64,000 bases of DNA. Source: GCA-003244245 sp963822695 (GTDB lineage: Bacteria > Actinomycetota > Actinomycetes > Mycobacteriales > Pseudonocardiaceae). Below the pieces are notes generated by a model. It ran no database searches. It worked only from the letters and a program-made list of their open reading frames with translations, and was not told the DNA's origin. The position numbers and the translations under genes are program-made. Below are positions 26,846 to 35,736 of the stretch, piece after piece. Every line of letters starts with the position of its first letter. Position 1 is the first letter of the stretch. The DNA is taken from NCBI GenBank assembly GCA_963822695.1, contig CAWGJH010000005.1, positions 55,848-119,847 of the forward strand, written 5' to 3'.

Positions 26846-29800
26846 GTGCCTACGGAGGTTGACCGGTGGGGTCTGGAGGACCTCCTCCCTGCCATCTCCG
26901 GCGCAGCTGCGTTGACTGACCGCGTCCTGGTCTGCCCGGAGGATGAGCCGGCGATCCGGTGGCGGCGGGGTGAACGCCTTGATCACCTGTTTGAGGACCG
27001 GTGTGTCTGGATGCGGGACTGCGGCCAGCTGGCTGTGGATACGGGTGACACCGTGCTGACCTATGGTCAGTTGGATGCGCGAGCCAACCAGCTCGCTCGC
27101 CTCCTGGTGGCGTGGGGCGCCCAACCCGGTGACCGCATCGCGCTGCTGTTCGACGACGCGGTGCATTCCTACATCGGTATGCTCGCCGTACTCAAGATCA
27201 ACGCGGCGTATGTCCCGCTTGACGTCGGCTTTACGTCCGAACGAGTGTGCTACATCGTGCGCGACGCCGGTGTGGCGATGGTGCTCACCCAGTCGCACCT
27301 GGATGAGCGTCTCCAGCAGATCGCGTGCCCACGTCTGTGTGTTGACGAGGTCGCGGCGCTGGTGGCGGCGCAGGACGACCACCGGCTCACCGACGCGGAA
27401 CGGGGAGACCCGGTTGACGAGCTGTGTTATGTCATTTACACCTCCGGCTCGACGGGCCAGCCTAAAGGGGTGGGGATCGAGCACGCCAGCATCTGTAACT
27501 TCGTCCGCGTCGCGGTCGAGATCTATGGCATCCAGCCACATGACCGGGTCTATCAGGGTATGACAATCGCGTTCGACTTCTCGGTCGAGGAGATATGGGT
27601 GCCGCTGGTAGCAGGCGCGACCTTGGTACCCAAGCCAGCTGGGTGCACCCTCGTCGGACCCGAGCTTGGCGAGTTCCTCCGGGTCAACGAGGTCACGGCG
27701 CTGTGCTGCGTGCCGACCTTGTTGGCAACCCTGGAGGAGGACCTTCCCCGCCTGCGGTTCTTGCTGGTCTCAGGTGAGGCGTGCCCGCAGCACCTCATCG
27801 CTCGATGGCACCGTTCGGGCCGCAGGTTCCTCAACGTCTATGGACCGACTGAGGCCACGGTGACCGCGACCTGGGCGTCGGTCCATCCCGACCGGTCGGT
27901 GACTATCGGCGTCCCGCTTCCGACCTATTCCGTGGTGATCCTCGACCCTGCCGAAGACAAGGCATTACCGCTCGGCGAGGTGGGCGAGATCGGTCTTGCC
28001 GGGATCGGGCTTGCGCGTGGCTATCTCAACCGTGACGACCTTACGGATCGGGCGTTCATCCGAGACTTCCTGGGCATCGCCAACAATCCGTCGGGTCGAA
28101 TCTACCGCACCGGAGACCTTGGCCGGATCAACGATGACAATGAGATCGAATACCACGGCCGGCTGGATACCCAGGTCAAGATCCGGGGCCACCGCATTGA
28201 GTTGACTGAGATCGAGTCAGTGCTGCTACGAGTGCCGGGGATCGCCCAGGCGGTGGTCGACACCGTCGAGTCGGAGGCCGGCACCATGGAGCTGGTCGCT
28301 TATTACAGCCAGCGCCAGCACGCCACCGCAGTGGACCAAGGCCAGATCCGCCAGCAGCTGCGTGAGCATCTTCCGCGGTGGATGGTTCCGGCGTACCTGG
28401 AGGAGCTTGCGGTGATCCCGATGCTTCCCAGCGGTAAGGCCGACCGCAAGCATCTTCCGAAGCCCGCAGGGCCACGTCGTCTCGCCAACCGCGAGCCCTA
28501 CGTTGGTCCGGCTACCGGGATCGAGCGGATCCTCGCCGATGCGCTGGCCGGCGCGTTGCGCCTGGAACGAGTGTCGGTCGAGAGCCACTTCTTTGATGAT
28601 CTGTTTGCGGACTCGCTGCTCATGGCGCAGTTCTGCGCGCGGGCGCGCGAGTGCGCGGATCTACCAGCGGTGTCCATGAAGGACATTTACCTGCACCCGA
28701 CTATCCGCAGCCTGGCCACCGCGTTGGCCCACGAGGTGCCTGCGCCCCAGTCGGCGACCCTACCGTCGGCAGGGACATCGGCGCGGGTGAGCACGGCCCA
28801 GTATCTGATGTGCGGATTGCTGCAACTGCTCCTGTTGCTCGGAGTGCCGTACCTGAGCGCACTGCTCCTGGCCCAGGGCTACGAGTGGATGACGGCGGCG
28901 CCTGAAGCCGGCCTCGTCGAGAACTACCTCAGGGCCGTGCTGTTCACCGGCTCGACCTTCCTGATCAGCTGCGCGGTGCCGATCGTGGCGAAGTGGGTCC
29001 TCATCGGGCGCTGGAAGCCCCAGGAGTTCCCGGCCTGGAGCCCTGCCTATCTGCGCTTTTGGGTTGTCAAGACCCTGATCCGGGCCAATCCTATGGCGCT
29101 GTTCGTCGGCTCGCCGCTGTACCTGCTGTACCTGCGGGCGCTCGGGGCGAAGATCGGCAGGGGCGTTGCGATCTTCTCCCGGACCATTCCCGTGTGCACG
29201 GACTTGCTGACCATCGGGGACGGCACGGTGATCCGCAAGGACACCTCCTTCGTGTGCTACCGAGCCCACGCTGGCTGGATCCAGACCGGCGCGGTCACCC
29301 TCGGCCGCAACGTGGTCATCGCCGAGCAAAGCGTTCTCGACATCGAGACCTCGATGGGCGATGGCGCTCAGCTGGGCCACGCGTCCTCGCTGCAGGCATC
29401 CCAAGCCGTGCCCAGCGGGCAGAGCTGGCACGGATCGCCCGCCCAACCCAGCACCGTTGACTACCGATCGGTGGGCCCGGCGCGCTGCAGCAGCCGCAGA
29501 AGGGCCGTTTTCAGCGTCCTTCAGCTAGTGAACGTCTTTGGCGTGACGGGACCTCTGGCCATCGGGGCGGTGGCCACGCTGACCAGGTTCCTCAGCCTGC
29601 GAGGCCTAGCTCTGACGAGCTGGACGTCCTACGCCCATCTGCTCATCCTCTCGCTGGTGCTGTTCTTCGGCAGCGTGCTGACCGGGCTCGTCGTGGTGGT
29701 GACCCTTCCGCGCCTACTGCATCTGCTCATCACGCCGGATCGAATTTATCCACTGTACGGGTTGCATTACTCGATCCACCGCACGATCACGCGCATATCC

Positions 29801-30946
29801 AACACCCGGTTCTATATGACACTGTTCGGCGACAGCTCCTACATCGTGCACTATCTGCGTGCCCTGGGGTATGACCTGTCCACGGTCAAGCAGACCGGGT
29901 CGAACTTCGGGCTGAGCCAGCGCCATGAATCGCCGTACCTTTGTACTATCGGCACCGGCACAATGATTTCCGATGGGCTGTCGATAATCAACGGGAACTT
30001 CTCGAGCACGTCTTTCGCCGTAACCCGGGCTACGGTCGGACCCGACAGCTTCCTAGGTAACAATATCCTCTACCCCTCGAGCGGCAAGACGGGCGAGAAC
30101 TGCCTATACGGCACGAAGGTCATGGTTCCGATTGATGGGAGAACTCGGGAGGGCATTGGGCTGCTGGGCTCGCCACCGTTCGAGATTCCGCGCTCGGTCC
30201 ACCGTGACCGCAGGTTCGATCACCTGCGTACCGGGGATGAGTTCCGTCGTCGCTTGGCGGCCAAGAACAAGCACAACATTGCCACTATCGGCATCTTCCT
30301 CCTGGTCCGCGGGCTGCACTTCCACATTGTCACCGTGCTTGCCCTGGTCACGGTCGCGCTGTACGACCGGATCGGGGCCGCAGCGACCGCGGCATACGTC
30401 CCCGTCACGGCTCTGTTCAGCATCGGCTACTTCATGTTCTTCGAGCGCGCCAGCATGGCATTCCGGACCATGCATCCACAGCGTTGCTCGATCTATGATC
30501 CCTACTACTGGCGGCATGAACGATTCTGGAAACTCAGCGCGAGCTTACCTGGACCGCTTAATGGCACACCGTTAAAGAGCATGGCCTGGAGGCTGCTGGG
30601 CGCTCGAATCGGTCGCCGAGTCCTCGATGATGGCTGCGTCATCGTGGAGAAAAACCTGGTCACCGTGGGTGACCACGGTACACTCGGCGCGGGCAGCGCC
30701 ATCCAGTGCCACTCACAAGAGGATGGCATTTTCAAATCCGATTACACCACACTCAGCGCCGGCTGCACGATCGGAACCTCCGCCTTTGTCCATTACGGGG
30801 TCTCCATCGGAGAAGGCGCGGTGCTCGACGCCGACTCTTTCCTGATGAAGGGCGCGAAGGTCGCCCCACACGCCCGGTGGCAGGCAAACCCTGCCCGCGA
30901 AGTTCCGGCGACGGTCAGAGCCGGTCAAGCCGTGGTAGGCCTGTGA
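26846..30946 (+). CDS. Single-module NRPS of the poly-lysine synthetase (Pls) type
   Basis: 1366 residues from GTG 26846, behind a GAGGGGAG site. An adenylation domain fills about residues 60-540: TYGQLDARANQLA, YTSGSTGQPKG (from 198), FDFSVEEIW (D244), NVYGPTEATVTATW, YRTGDLGR and the catalytic K531 in LPSGKADRKH. A carrier domain follows, with the phosphopantetheine Ser 590 in FADSLLMAQF. There is no condensation or thioesterase domain of the usual type. Instead there are hydrophobic segments (about six membrane spans, from residue 650 on) interleaved with soluble blocks rich in hexapeptide-like repeats (IGDGTVIRKD, VTLGRNVVIAE, VGDHGTLGAGSA). This is the epsilon-poly-L-lysine synthetase architecture, in which the C-terminal soluble domains iterate isopeptide bonds. 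With the aminotransferase upstream, the likely monomer is diaminobutyrate. Confidence 0.9.
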   Translation: MPTEVDRWGLEDLLPAISGAAALTDRVLVCPEDEPAIRWRRGERLDHLFEDRCVWMRDCGQLAVDTGDTVLTYGQLDARANQLARLLVAWGAQPGDRIALLFDDAVHSYIGMLAVLKINAAYVPLDVGFTSERVCYIVRDAGVAMVLTQSHLDERLQQIACPRLCVDEVAALVAAQDDHRLTDAERGDPVDELCYVIYTSGSTGQPKGVGIEHASICNFVRVAVEIYGIQPHDRVYQGMTIAFDFSVEEIWVPLVAGATLVPKPAGCTLVGPELGEFLRVNEVTALCCVPTLLATLEEDLPRLRFLLVSGEACPQHLIARWHRSGRRFLNVYGPTEATVTATWASVHPDRSVTIGVPLPTYSVVILDPAEDKALPLGEVGEIGLAGIGLARGYLNRDDLTDRAFIRDFLGIANNPSGRIYRTGDLGRINDDNEIEYHGRLDTQVKIRGHRIELTEIESVLLRVPGIAQAVVDTVESEAGTMELVAYYSQRQHATAVDQGQIRQQLREHLPRWMVPAYLEELAVIPMLPSGKADRKHLPKPAGPRRLANREPYVGPATGIERILADALAGALRLERVSVESHFFDDLFADSLLMAQFCARARECADLPAVSMKDIYLHPTIRSLATALAHEVPAPQSATLPSAGTSARVSTAQYLMCGLLQLLLLLGVPYLSALLLAQGYEWMTAAPEAGLVENYLRAVLFTGSTFLISCAVPIVAKWVLIGRWKPQEFPAWSPAYLRFWVVKTLIRANPMALFVGSPLYLLYLRALGAKIGRGVAIFSRTIPVCTDLLTIGDGTVIRKDTSFVCYRAHAGWIQTGAVTLGRNVVIAEQSVLDIETSMGDGAQLGHASSLQASQAVPSGQSWHGSPAQPSTVDYRSVGPARCSSRRRAVFSVLQLVNVFGVTGPLAIGAVATLTRFLSLRGLALTSWTSYAHLLILSLVLFFGSVLTGLVVVVTLPRLLHLLITPDRIYPLYGLHYSIHRTITRISNTRFYMTLFGDSSYIVHYLRALGYDLSTVKQTGSNFGLSQRHESPYLCTIGTGTMISDGLSIINGNFSSTSFAVTRATVGPDSFLGNNILYPSSGKTGENCLYGTKVMVPIDGRTREGIGLLGSPPFEIPRSVHRDRRFDHLRTGDEFRRRLAAKNKHNIATIGIFLLVRGLHFHIVTVLALVTVALYDRIGAAATAAYVPVTALFSIGYFMFFERASMAFRTMHPQRCSIYDPYYWRHERFWKLSASLPGPLNGTPLKSMAWRLLGARIGRRVLDDGCVIVEKNLVTVGDHGTLGAGSAIQCHSQEDGIFKSDYTTLSAGCTIGTSAFVHYGVSIGEGAVLDADSFLMKGAKVAPHARWQANPAREVPATVRAGQAVVGL

Positions 30947-31536
30947 TGGAAGAGGTGTCCATCCGCCGCACCCCGTTGGAACCCATGCCCGACGACATGC
31001 TTCTGGCCGGCCTGGGCGCCGGGGAGCCGCAGGCGGCGCGAGCATTCATACGCCGATTCCAGCCCGCGGTATTCGGTGTAGCGCTCGCCATTGTCCGCGA
31101 CAGCGGTCTAGCCGAGGACATCGCCCAACAAGCCTTCGAGCGCGCCTGGCGACATGCAGGGCTCTATGACCCTCGACGGGGATCGGTGCGGACTTGGCTG
31201 ACCCGTATCGTGCACAACCTTGCAGTGGACGCCATGCGGGTCCAGCGCCCGACACCGGTCAACCCGCAGGACCTAGTCCCGCTCATTTCGGTCATCACTG
31301 ACACCCCCGAGCACCGGGCGCTGGCCGGTGAGACATCCGCGCAATTGCAGACCGCGCTGGCTACCCTTCCCCCCGAGCAGGCCAGAACCGTGGTCATGGC
31401 CGCAATGCACGGAATGACCGCACAGCAGATCGCCAACGCCGAGAACATCCCCGTGAGCACCGCGAAGTCACGCATCCGTGCCGCCATAACCAAACTGCAC
31501 GCCGCCCTACCCGCCCCGCGAGCCGACCATGCGTGA
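30946..31536 (+). CDS. ECF RNA polymerase sigma factor
   Basis: 196 residues starting MEEVSIRRTPLEP at a TGATG overlap with the synthetase stop. Region 2 is clear (FIRRFQPAVFGVALAIVRDS, then DIAQQAFERAWRHA and WLTRIVHNLAVDAMR), as is region 4 (LPPEQARTVVMAAMHGMTAQ, then IPVSTAKSRIRAAI). The following overlapping gene is its anti-sigma factor. Being in the same message as the synthetase, it may autoregulate the operon or report envelope stress. Confidence 0.9.
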   Translation: MEEVSIRRTPLEPMPDDMLLAGLGAGEPQAARAFIRRFQPAVFGVALAIVRDSGLAEDIAQQAFERAWRHAGLYDPRRGSVRTWLTRIVHNLAVDAMRVQRPTPVNPQDLVPLISVITDTPEHRALAGETSAQLQTALATLPPEQARTVVMAAMHGMTAQQIANAENIPVSTAKSRIRAAITKLHAALPAPRADHA

Positions 31537-32278
31537 ACTGACCTGCCACCACTGTCGCGAGATCGCCGCGGAGCTGGCCCTCGATGTGATCAGCGGCATT
31601 GAACGTGCCCAGGCGCTGGCGCACCTGGACAGCTGCGCCACCTGTCGCGAGACCGTCTCCGCGCTGACCGTCACCGTCAACCGGCTGATCGAGCTGATAC
31701 CCGAGACGCAACCACCCACCGGGTTCGAAGACCGGGTCATGGCCGCGCTGACGCCAGCAGCGCCGCGCATCCAACGATGGCGAATGCCCGCTGCCGCCCT
31801 CCTGCTCGCCGGTGCCCTCGCCGCCGGCGGATGGATCCTCGGCCACGCCCACCAGGGTGCAACGCCAGCCGTGACCGACACGCAAGCCGGCGAACGGACC
31901 GTCATGTACGCACCACTGACCAGCACGGAGCAGCAGAGCGGGCAACACCAGATCGGGCACGCCTACGTCTATCCCGGTAACCCTTCCTGGATCTATCTGT
32001 CCCTTGATACCAACAGCAACGCGACCAGCGATACCGTCCAGTGCGAGGTAGTCCGCCGGGACGGCTCCGCCGTGCCGGTCGCCACCTTTTCCCTCACCCA
32101 CGGGCACGGGGCTTGGGGCGGCCCCGCTCCGGTCAACCGTGACACACTCATCAGCGCCAGACTGATCAACGGCAACGGACACACCCTCGCCACCGCCCGC
32201 TTCACATCACCATCAAAGAAAAGGGACCACCCAACTCCACCGTCCCACTCCGGGCATCGACGCCACGGTCACGCGTGA
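31529..32278 (+). CDS. Zinc-type (ZAS) anti-sigma factor, membrane anchored
   Basis: 249 residues, overlapping the sigma gene by 8 bp. The N-terminus has the zinc-binding pattern with His and two Cys in ALAHLDSCATCRETV. A single membrane span (PAAALLLAGALAAGGWILG, about residues 88-106) separates it from an extracytoplasmic beta-rich domain (about 110-230) of the type found in RskA-like anti-sigma factors. It would hold the ECF factor at the membrane until a signal outside the cell releases it. The His-rich basic tail is unusual. Confidence 0.88.
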   Translation: MRELTCHHCREIAAELALDVISGIERAQALAHLDSCATCRETVSALTVTVNRLIELIPETQPPTGFEDRVMAALTPAAPRIQRWRMPAAALLLAGALAAGGWILGHAHQGATPAVTDTQAGERTVMYAPLTSTEQQSGQHQIGHAYVYPGNPSWIYLSLDTNSNATSDTVQCEVVRRDGSAVPVATFSLTHGHGAWGGPAPVNRDTLISARLINGNGHTLATARFTSPSKKRDHPTPPSHSGHRRHGHA

Positions 32279-32429
32279 CCACCCGCTCGGGAAGGAGTTC
32301 TGAGCCTCCCGGTAGTACGGGGCGACCGGAATACGCCAGAAAGGGACCACAGTGACCGTTTCCCCTGGTCAGCCAGGTACGGGCTGCGGACCCCGCTCAT
32401 GGTGACGGTGGCCCGTCAGGGGTTCGCCG

Positions 32430-33899
32430 TTAGCCCGCTATGGACGTGGGTGGACGGGCAGGTGGTGCGGAACTCGGGAGCGTGCTCTTGTCATGGGGTC
32501 GGGCGCGCGCCGTAGTGACCAGCACTCGTGGAGTGAACAGTGAGGTCGAGCGAGTCAGCAGGCCCGTCACCTGGAGGAAGCTGTCGGTGATGGTGGGATC
32601 ATGGGTCGCGGCGGCCAGGACCCGGTCGATGTAGCGGTGGACCAGCCGGATCCTCGCGCTGACCTGCATGCCGGTCGTGGTGGGGTAGCGCAGGTCCTCC
32701 CACGTCGAGAGCATCCACGGGTCGGCGTTGGCCTGGGCCAGCCGTCGTTGACAGCGTCGAGCTAGCCCGTCGAGATCATCCACGGGGTACCGACGCCGGT
32801 GGTCGCGCAGGCAGGCGTCCAAGGTCTCAGCGGCGATGGCAGCGGTGCTCATACCCTGGCCATAGATCGGGTTGAACGCGCAGACCGCATCGCCAAGGAC
32901 GACGAACCGCTCCGGCCAGCGGTGTAGGCGTTCGTAGTGCCACAACCGGTTGGCCGTGCGACGATAGCTGCGGATCGGAGTGAGCGGCTCGGCGGCCGCG
33001 AGCGCGTCAGCGATGATCGGATGACGCAGACTGCGAGTGAAGGCGGCGAAGCCGTCCTCATCGGTCGGCGGGTGCTGGCCGGCGGCTCCGATCAGCCCCA
33101 CCATCCACTGCCTGTCCTCGATCGGGAACAGATAGCCGGTGCGCGGTATCGACGGCGGCGCCGACATCAGCATCACTAGCTTCCAGTCCGCACTAAACCC
33201 CTCCGGGATGCGGTAAACCCGGGAAACCTGCGCAGCGTTCGGATCAACGTGGGTCGCCGTGGGCGTGGCGTAGCCAGCCTCTGAAAGCCAGCTAGGGGCG
33301 CGGGAGCCGCGACCGCTGGCATCGACCACAAGATCAGCATCAAGCTGCGTGGTGGTGGTGCCGCCTGCGTTATCGAGCGGGCGTAGCGTCACGCCGATCA
33401 CCTGCCGACCCTCGCGTGAGGTGAGGAGCGATGTCACGCCGTGGCGGTCGAGGATCGTCACATTCAGCACTTCCCGCAGTCGCCGACGCACGGCTCCCTC
33501 GAACAGCGGCCGACTGGCCGACAGCAGTGGCCACCCATGAGCTCGCCGGTCCAGCCAACCGGCCGGGCCCAGCAGCAGCCCGTCGGCGGGTATCCGCAGT
33601 GATACCGCACCGGCGGCTTCCAATTCGCGACTGTAGCCGGGGAAGAGCCGCTCCACGATCCCCAGGCCGCGAGGCAGCAGCACATGCAGCATGCGCCCCT
33701 GCGGGACGCCCTTGCGGTGCTGCGCGCTATCCGGTAACGGGTCGCGCTCGATGAGCGTCACCCGCTCGAAATGGTGGGCAAGCACCCGCGCTGTCAGCAG
33801 ACCGGTCATGCCGCCGCCGACCACGACGGCATGACCAACAGGGGTGGGCGACAGATGGGGGACCCCCAACGATGCGATGACCTCAGGTAAACGGTTCAT
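32430..33899 (-). CDS. FAD-dependent monooxygenase/oxidoreductase
   Basis: 489 residues from ATG 33899 (MNRLPEVIASLGVPHLSPTP), with AAGGA eight bases upstream. FAD-binding GXGXXG variant: AVVVGGGMTGLLTARVLAHH with ERD at the end of strand 2; a DADLVVDASGRGSRAPSWL block; and the GD motif FVVLGDAVCAFNPIYGQGM. This subfamily of about 450-490 residues occurs in secondary-metabolite contexts as epoxidase/hydroxylase-like proteins. A broken relative lies at 10104-10691. Its placement, facing the synthetase operon, does not prove a role there. Confidence 0.85.
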   Translation of the reverse strand: MNRLPEVIASLGVPHLSPTPVGHAVVVGGGMTGLLTARVLAHHFERVTLIERDPLPDSAQHRKGVPQGRMLHVLLPRGLGIVERLFPGYSRELEAAGAVSLRIPADGLLLGPAGWLDRRAHGWPLLSASRPLFEGAVRRRLREVLNVTILDRHGVTSLLTSREGRQVIGVTLRPLDNAGGTTTTQLDADLVVDASGRGSRAPSWLSEAGYATPTATHVDPNAAQVSRVYRIPEGFSADWKLVMLMSAPPSIPRTGYLFPIEDRQWMVGLIGAAGQHPPTDEDGFAAFTRSLRHPIIADALAAAEPLTPIRSYRRTANRLWHYERLHRWPERFVVLGDAVCAFNPIYGQGMSTAAIAAETLDACLRDHRRRYPVDDLDGLARRCQRRLAQANADPWMLSTWEDLRYPTTTGMQVSARIRLVHRYIDRVLAAATHDPTITDSFLQVTGLLTRSTSLFTPRVLVTTARARPHDKSTLPSSAPPARPPTSIAG

Positions 33900-34357
33900 C
33901 AGGATTTCCTTCCTACAACGATCGGCCCGGGGCCTATAGCACCGGGATGCGCAGGTCGCCCACACCACGCGGGCAGCGCCACATCGACAGATGTCTGTGT
34001 CGTGCGACGCACCACAATGTGATGATGAAACGGACCTCATCGGGTCATAGGAGGGACGGATCCAGTCAGGAAATACCACAACCCATCATTACGACGGTAC
34101 GTACGCACGCTGACACTCGGCGTGTTCAACGCGCACCGTCCAAGCAAAAGTTGTTATTTCGGCTCGTCGGCAAGTTCCTGCTCGGTGATGGATCTGGAGG
34201 AGGACGCTTATGCTACTGGCAACTCGGCGGACTCGACAGAGCTTTAACCAACTAGCGTAACACCGTCGCTGTTCGCATTCCGGGAGCGACACGCAGGCGG
34301 AACCGGCAGTCGTCGGGAGCGGGTGCCAATCCCGCCTTCTTAGATGCGTGCCAATGG
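33900..34357. other. Divergent intergenic region
   Basis: Between the monooxygenase and the transpeptidase genes. Contains no recognisable gene. AT-richer around 34140-34260. Promoters for both genes are expected here. Confidence 0.4.
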
Positions 34358-35713
34358 GTGGAGGGGATGGTGCCGTGGTGGTCGTGCTCACTCGATGACC
34401 AGACACATCGCACGGGCTGTTGGGTCGTTCTTCAGGTGAGACGACACGGTGGGAGTGTGGGTGTGGCAGGAGCAGGTGGGTCGGGTGATCGGTGGCAGCG
34501 TTCACCAAAGAGGCTGTTGGGATGGGTGCTGGCAGTGATTGTGGTGCTCACTCCATGCACCACAGTTGTGTTCACTCCCATGGCTCACGGCCAGGTGCCG
34601 GTGCGGCCAGCCGGGTCGGTCCAGTCAGCGGCGTTGGTACTGCCGGTCGCGTCGGCTCAGGTCGTCACTCAGCCGAGCGATGGAGCCGTGGATGTCACGC
34701 CGACTGCGCCCGTGCGGGTGTCGGTCAGTCATGGCGTGCTCGACGCGGTGTCGCTGACCACTCCCGAGGGTAAGGCGGTGGCTGGGCAGTTGTCATCGGA
34801 TAGGTCGAGCTGGACGAGCGCTGAGCCCCTGGGTTACGCCATGACCTACACTTGGTCGGGTACCGCCTCGAGTACCGTCACGGGAATCGACCGCCAGACC
34901 CGCGCGATCACCGGCTCGTTCCAGACGGTCACCCCCAAGCGCTTGATCAGCGGGCAGTTTAACGTCGCGGACAACGCCACCTACGGAATCGCTATGCCAA
35001 TCGCGCTGACCTTCAGTTCCAGAGTTATCGATAAGACTGCCGTACAACGCGCCCTGTCGGTGCATTCCTCGGTGCCCACGGAGGGGTCCTGGGCGTGGCT
35101 GGATGACGCTACGGTGCACTGGCGTCCTAAGGCCTACTTTGCCCCCAACACCCGGGTCAGTGTGACGGCGAAGCTCTATGGGTTAGCGATGGGCGGGGGT
35201 ACCTTCGGTCGCGAGGACATCGTCTCCACCTTCACTATCGGCCGGTCCTATGTGCTGCGAGCTAATATCCGCGCTCATCGGTTGGTGGCCTATGCTAACG
35301 GCGTCAAGGTTGCCGATTATCCGGCCAGTTACGGGCTGGACTCCGATCCTGGTCGAGTGACCCACAGCGGGACCCACGTGGTGATGAGAAAGTATCCGGT
35401 GTTCTACATGAGCAACCCGAAGTATCACTACAAGAATGTCGAAGTGCGGTGGGCTGTGCGGATTTCTAACAATGGGGAGTTCGTCCACTCGGCGCCGTGG
35501 TCGGTGGCCCAGCAGGGCAGGACCAACGTCTCTCACGGTTGCATCAACCTCTCCCCGGCCAACGCGGATGCGGTCTTCGACGCGGTCTTGCCCGGAGACC
35601 CGGTCGAAATCATTGGTTCCTCTCGGCAACTGGGACCCGGAGACGGTGACTATTACGACTGGACCATTCCCTGGGCGACATGGACGGCCAAGTCCGCCCT
35701 CCCCAGCTCATGA
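34358..35713 (+). CDS. L,D-transpeptidase (YkuD) with Ig-like domains
   Basis: The start is uncertain; any GTG between 34358 and 34463 is possible, and the hydrophobic LLGWVLAVIVVLTPCTTVVF segment is the signal anchor. After it come two Ig-like/BIg domains (IVDKTAVQRALSVHSSVP and a WRPKAYFAPNTRVSV block). The catalytic YkuD domain follows, with the HSGTHVVMRKYP strand and the nucleophile in VSHGCINLSPANADAVF. These enzymes make 3-3 cross-links in actinobacterial peptidoglycan and give resistance to beta-lactams that target D,D-transpeptidases. In the Mycobacterium LdtMt2 layout the same order of domains is seen. Confidence 0.9.
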   Translation: MEGMVPWWSCSLDDQTHRTGCWVVLQVRRHGGSVGVAGAGGSGDRWQRSPKRLLGWVLAVIVVLTPCTTVVFTPMAHGQVPVRPAGSVQSAALVLPVASAQVVTQPSDGAVDVTPTAPVRVSVSHGVLDAVSLTTPEGKAVAGQLSSDRSSWTSAEPLGYAMTYTWSGTASSTVTGIDRQTRAITGSFQTVTPKRLISGQFNVADNATYGIAMPIALTFSSRVIDKTAVQRALSVHSSVPTEGSWAWLDDATVHWRPKAYFAPNTRVSVTAKLYGLAMGGGTFGREDIVSTFTIGRSYVLRANIRAHRLVAYANGVKVADYPASYGLDSDPGRVTHSGTHVVMRKYPVFYMSNPKYHYKNVEVRWAVRISNNGEFVHSAPWSVAQQGRTNVSHGCINLSPANADAVFDAVLPGDPVEIIGSSRQLGPGDGDYYDWTIPWATWTAKSALPSS

Positions 35714-35736
35714 CACCGTTCTTACCGACACCCCTA

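Noticed and set aside
26045..27541. 498-codon minus-strand ORF opposite the aminotransferase and the synthetase
   Set aside because: It is the mirror of two strong coding regions; its His/Arg-rich sequence matches no family.
26846..30946. Reading the synthetase as a carboxylic acid reductase or siderophore NRPS
   Set aside because: There is no reductase, condensation or thioesterase domain; the T domain is followed by membrane segments.
34089..34508. 139-codon minus-strand ORF between the monooxygenase and the transpeptidase
   Set aside because: Composition is unlike a gene, it overlaps the transpeptidase start, and no family resemblance is seen.
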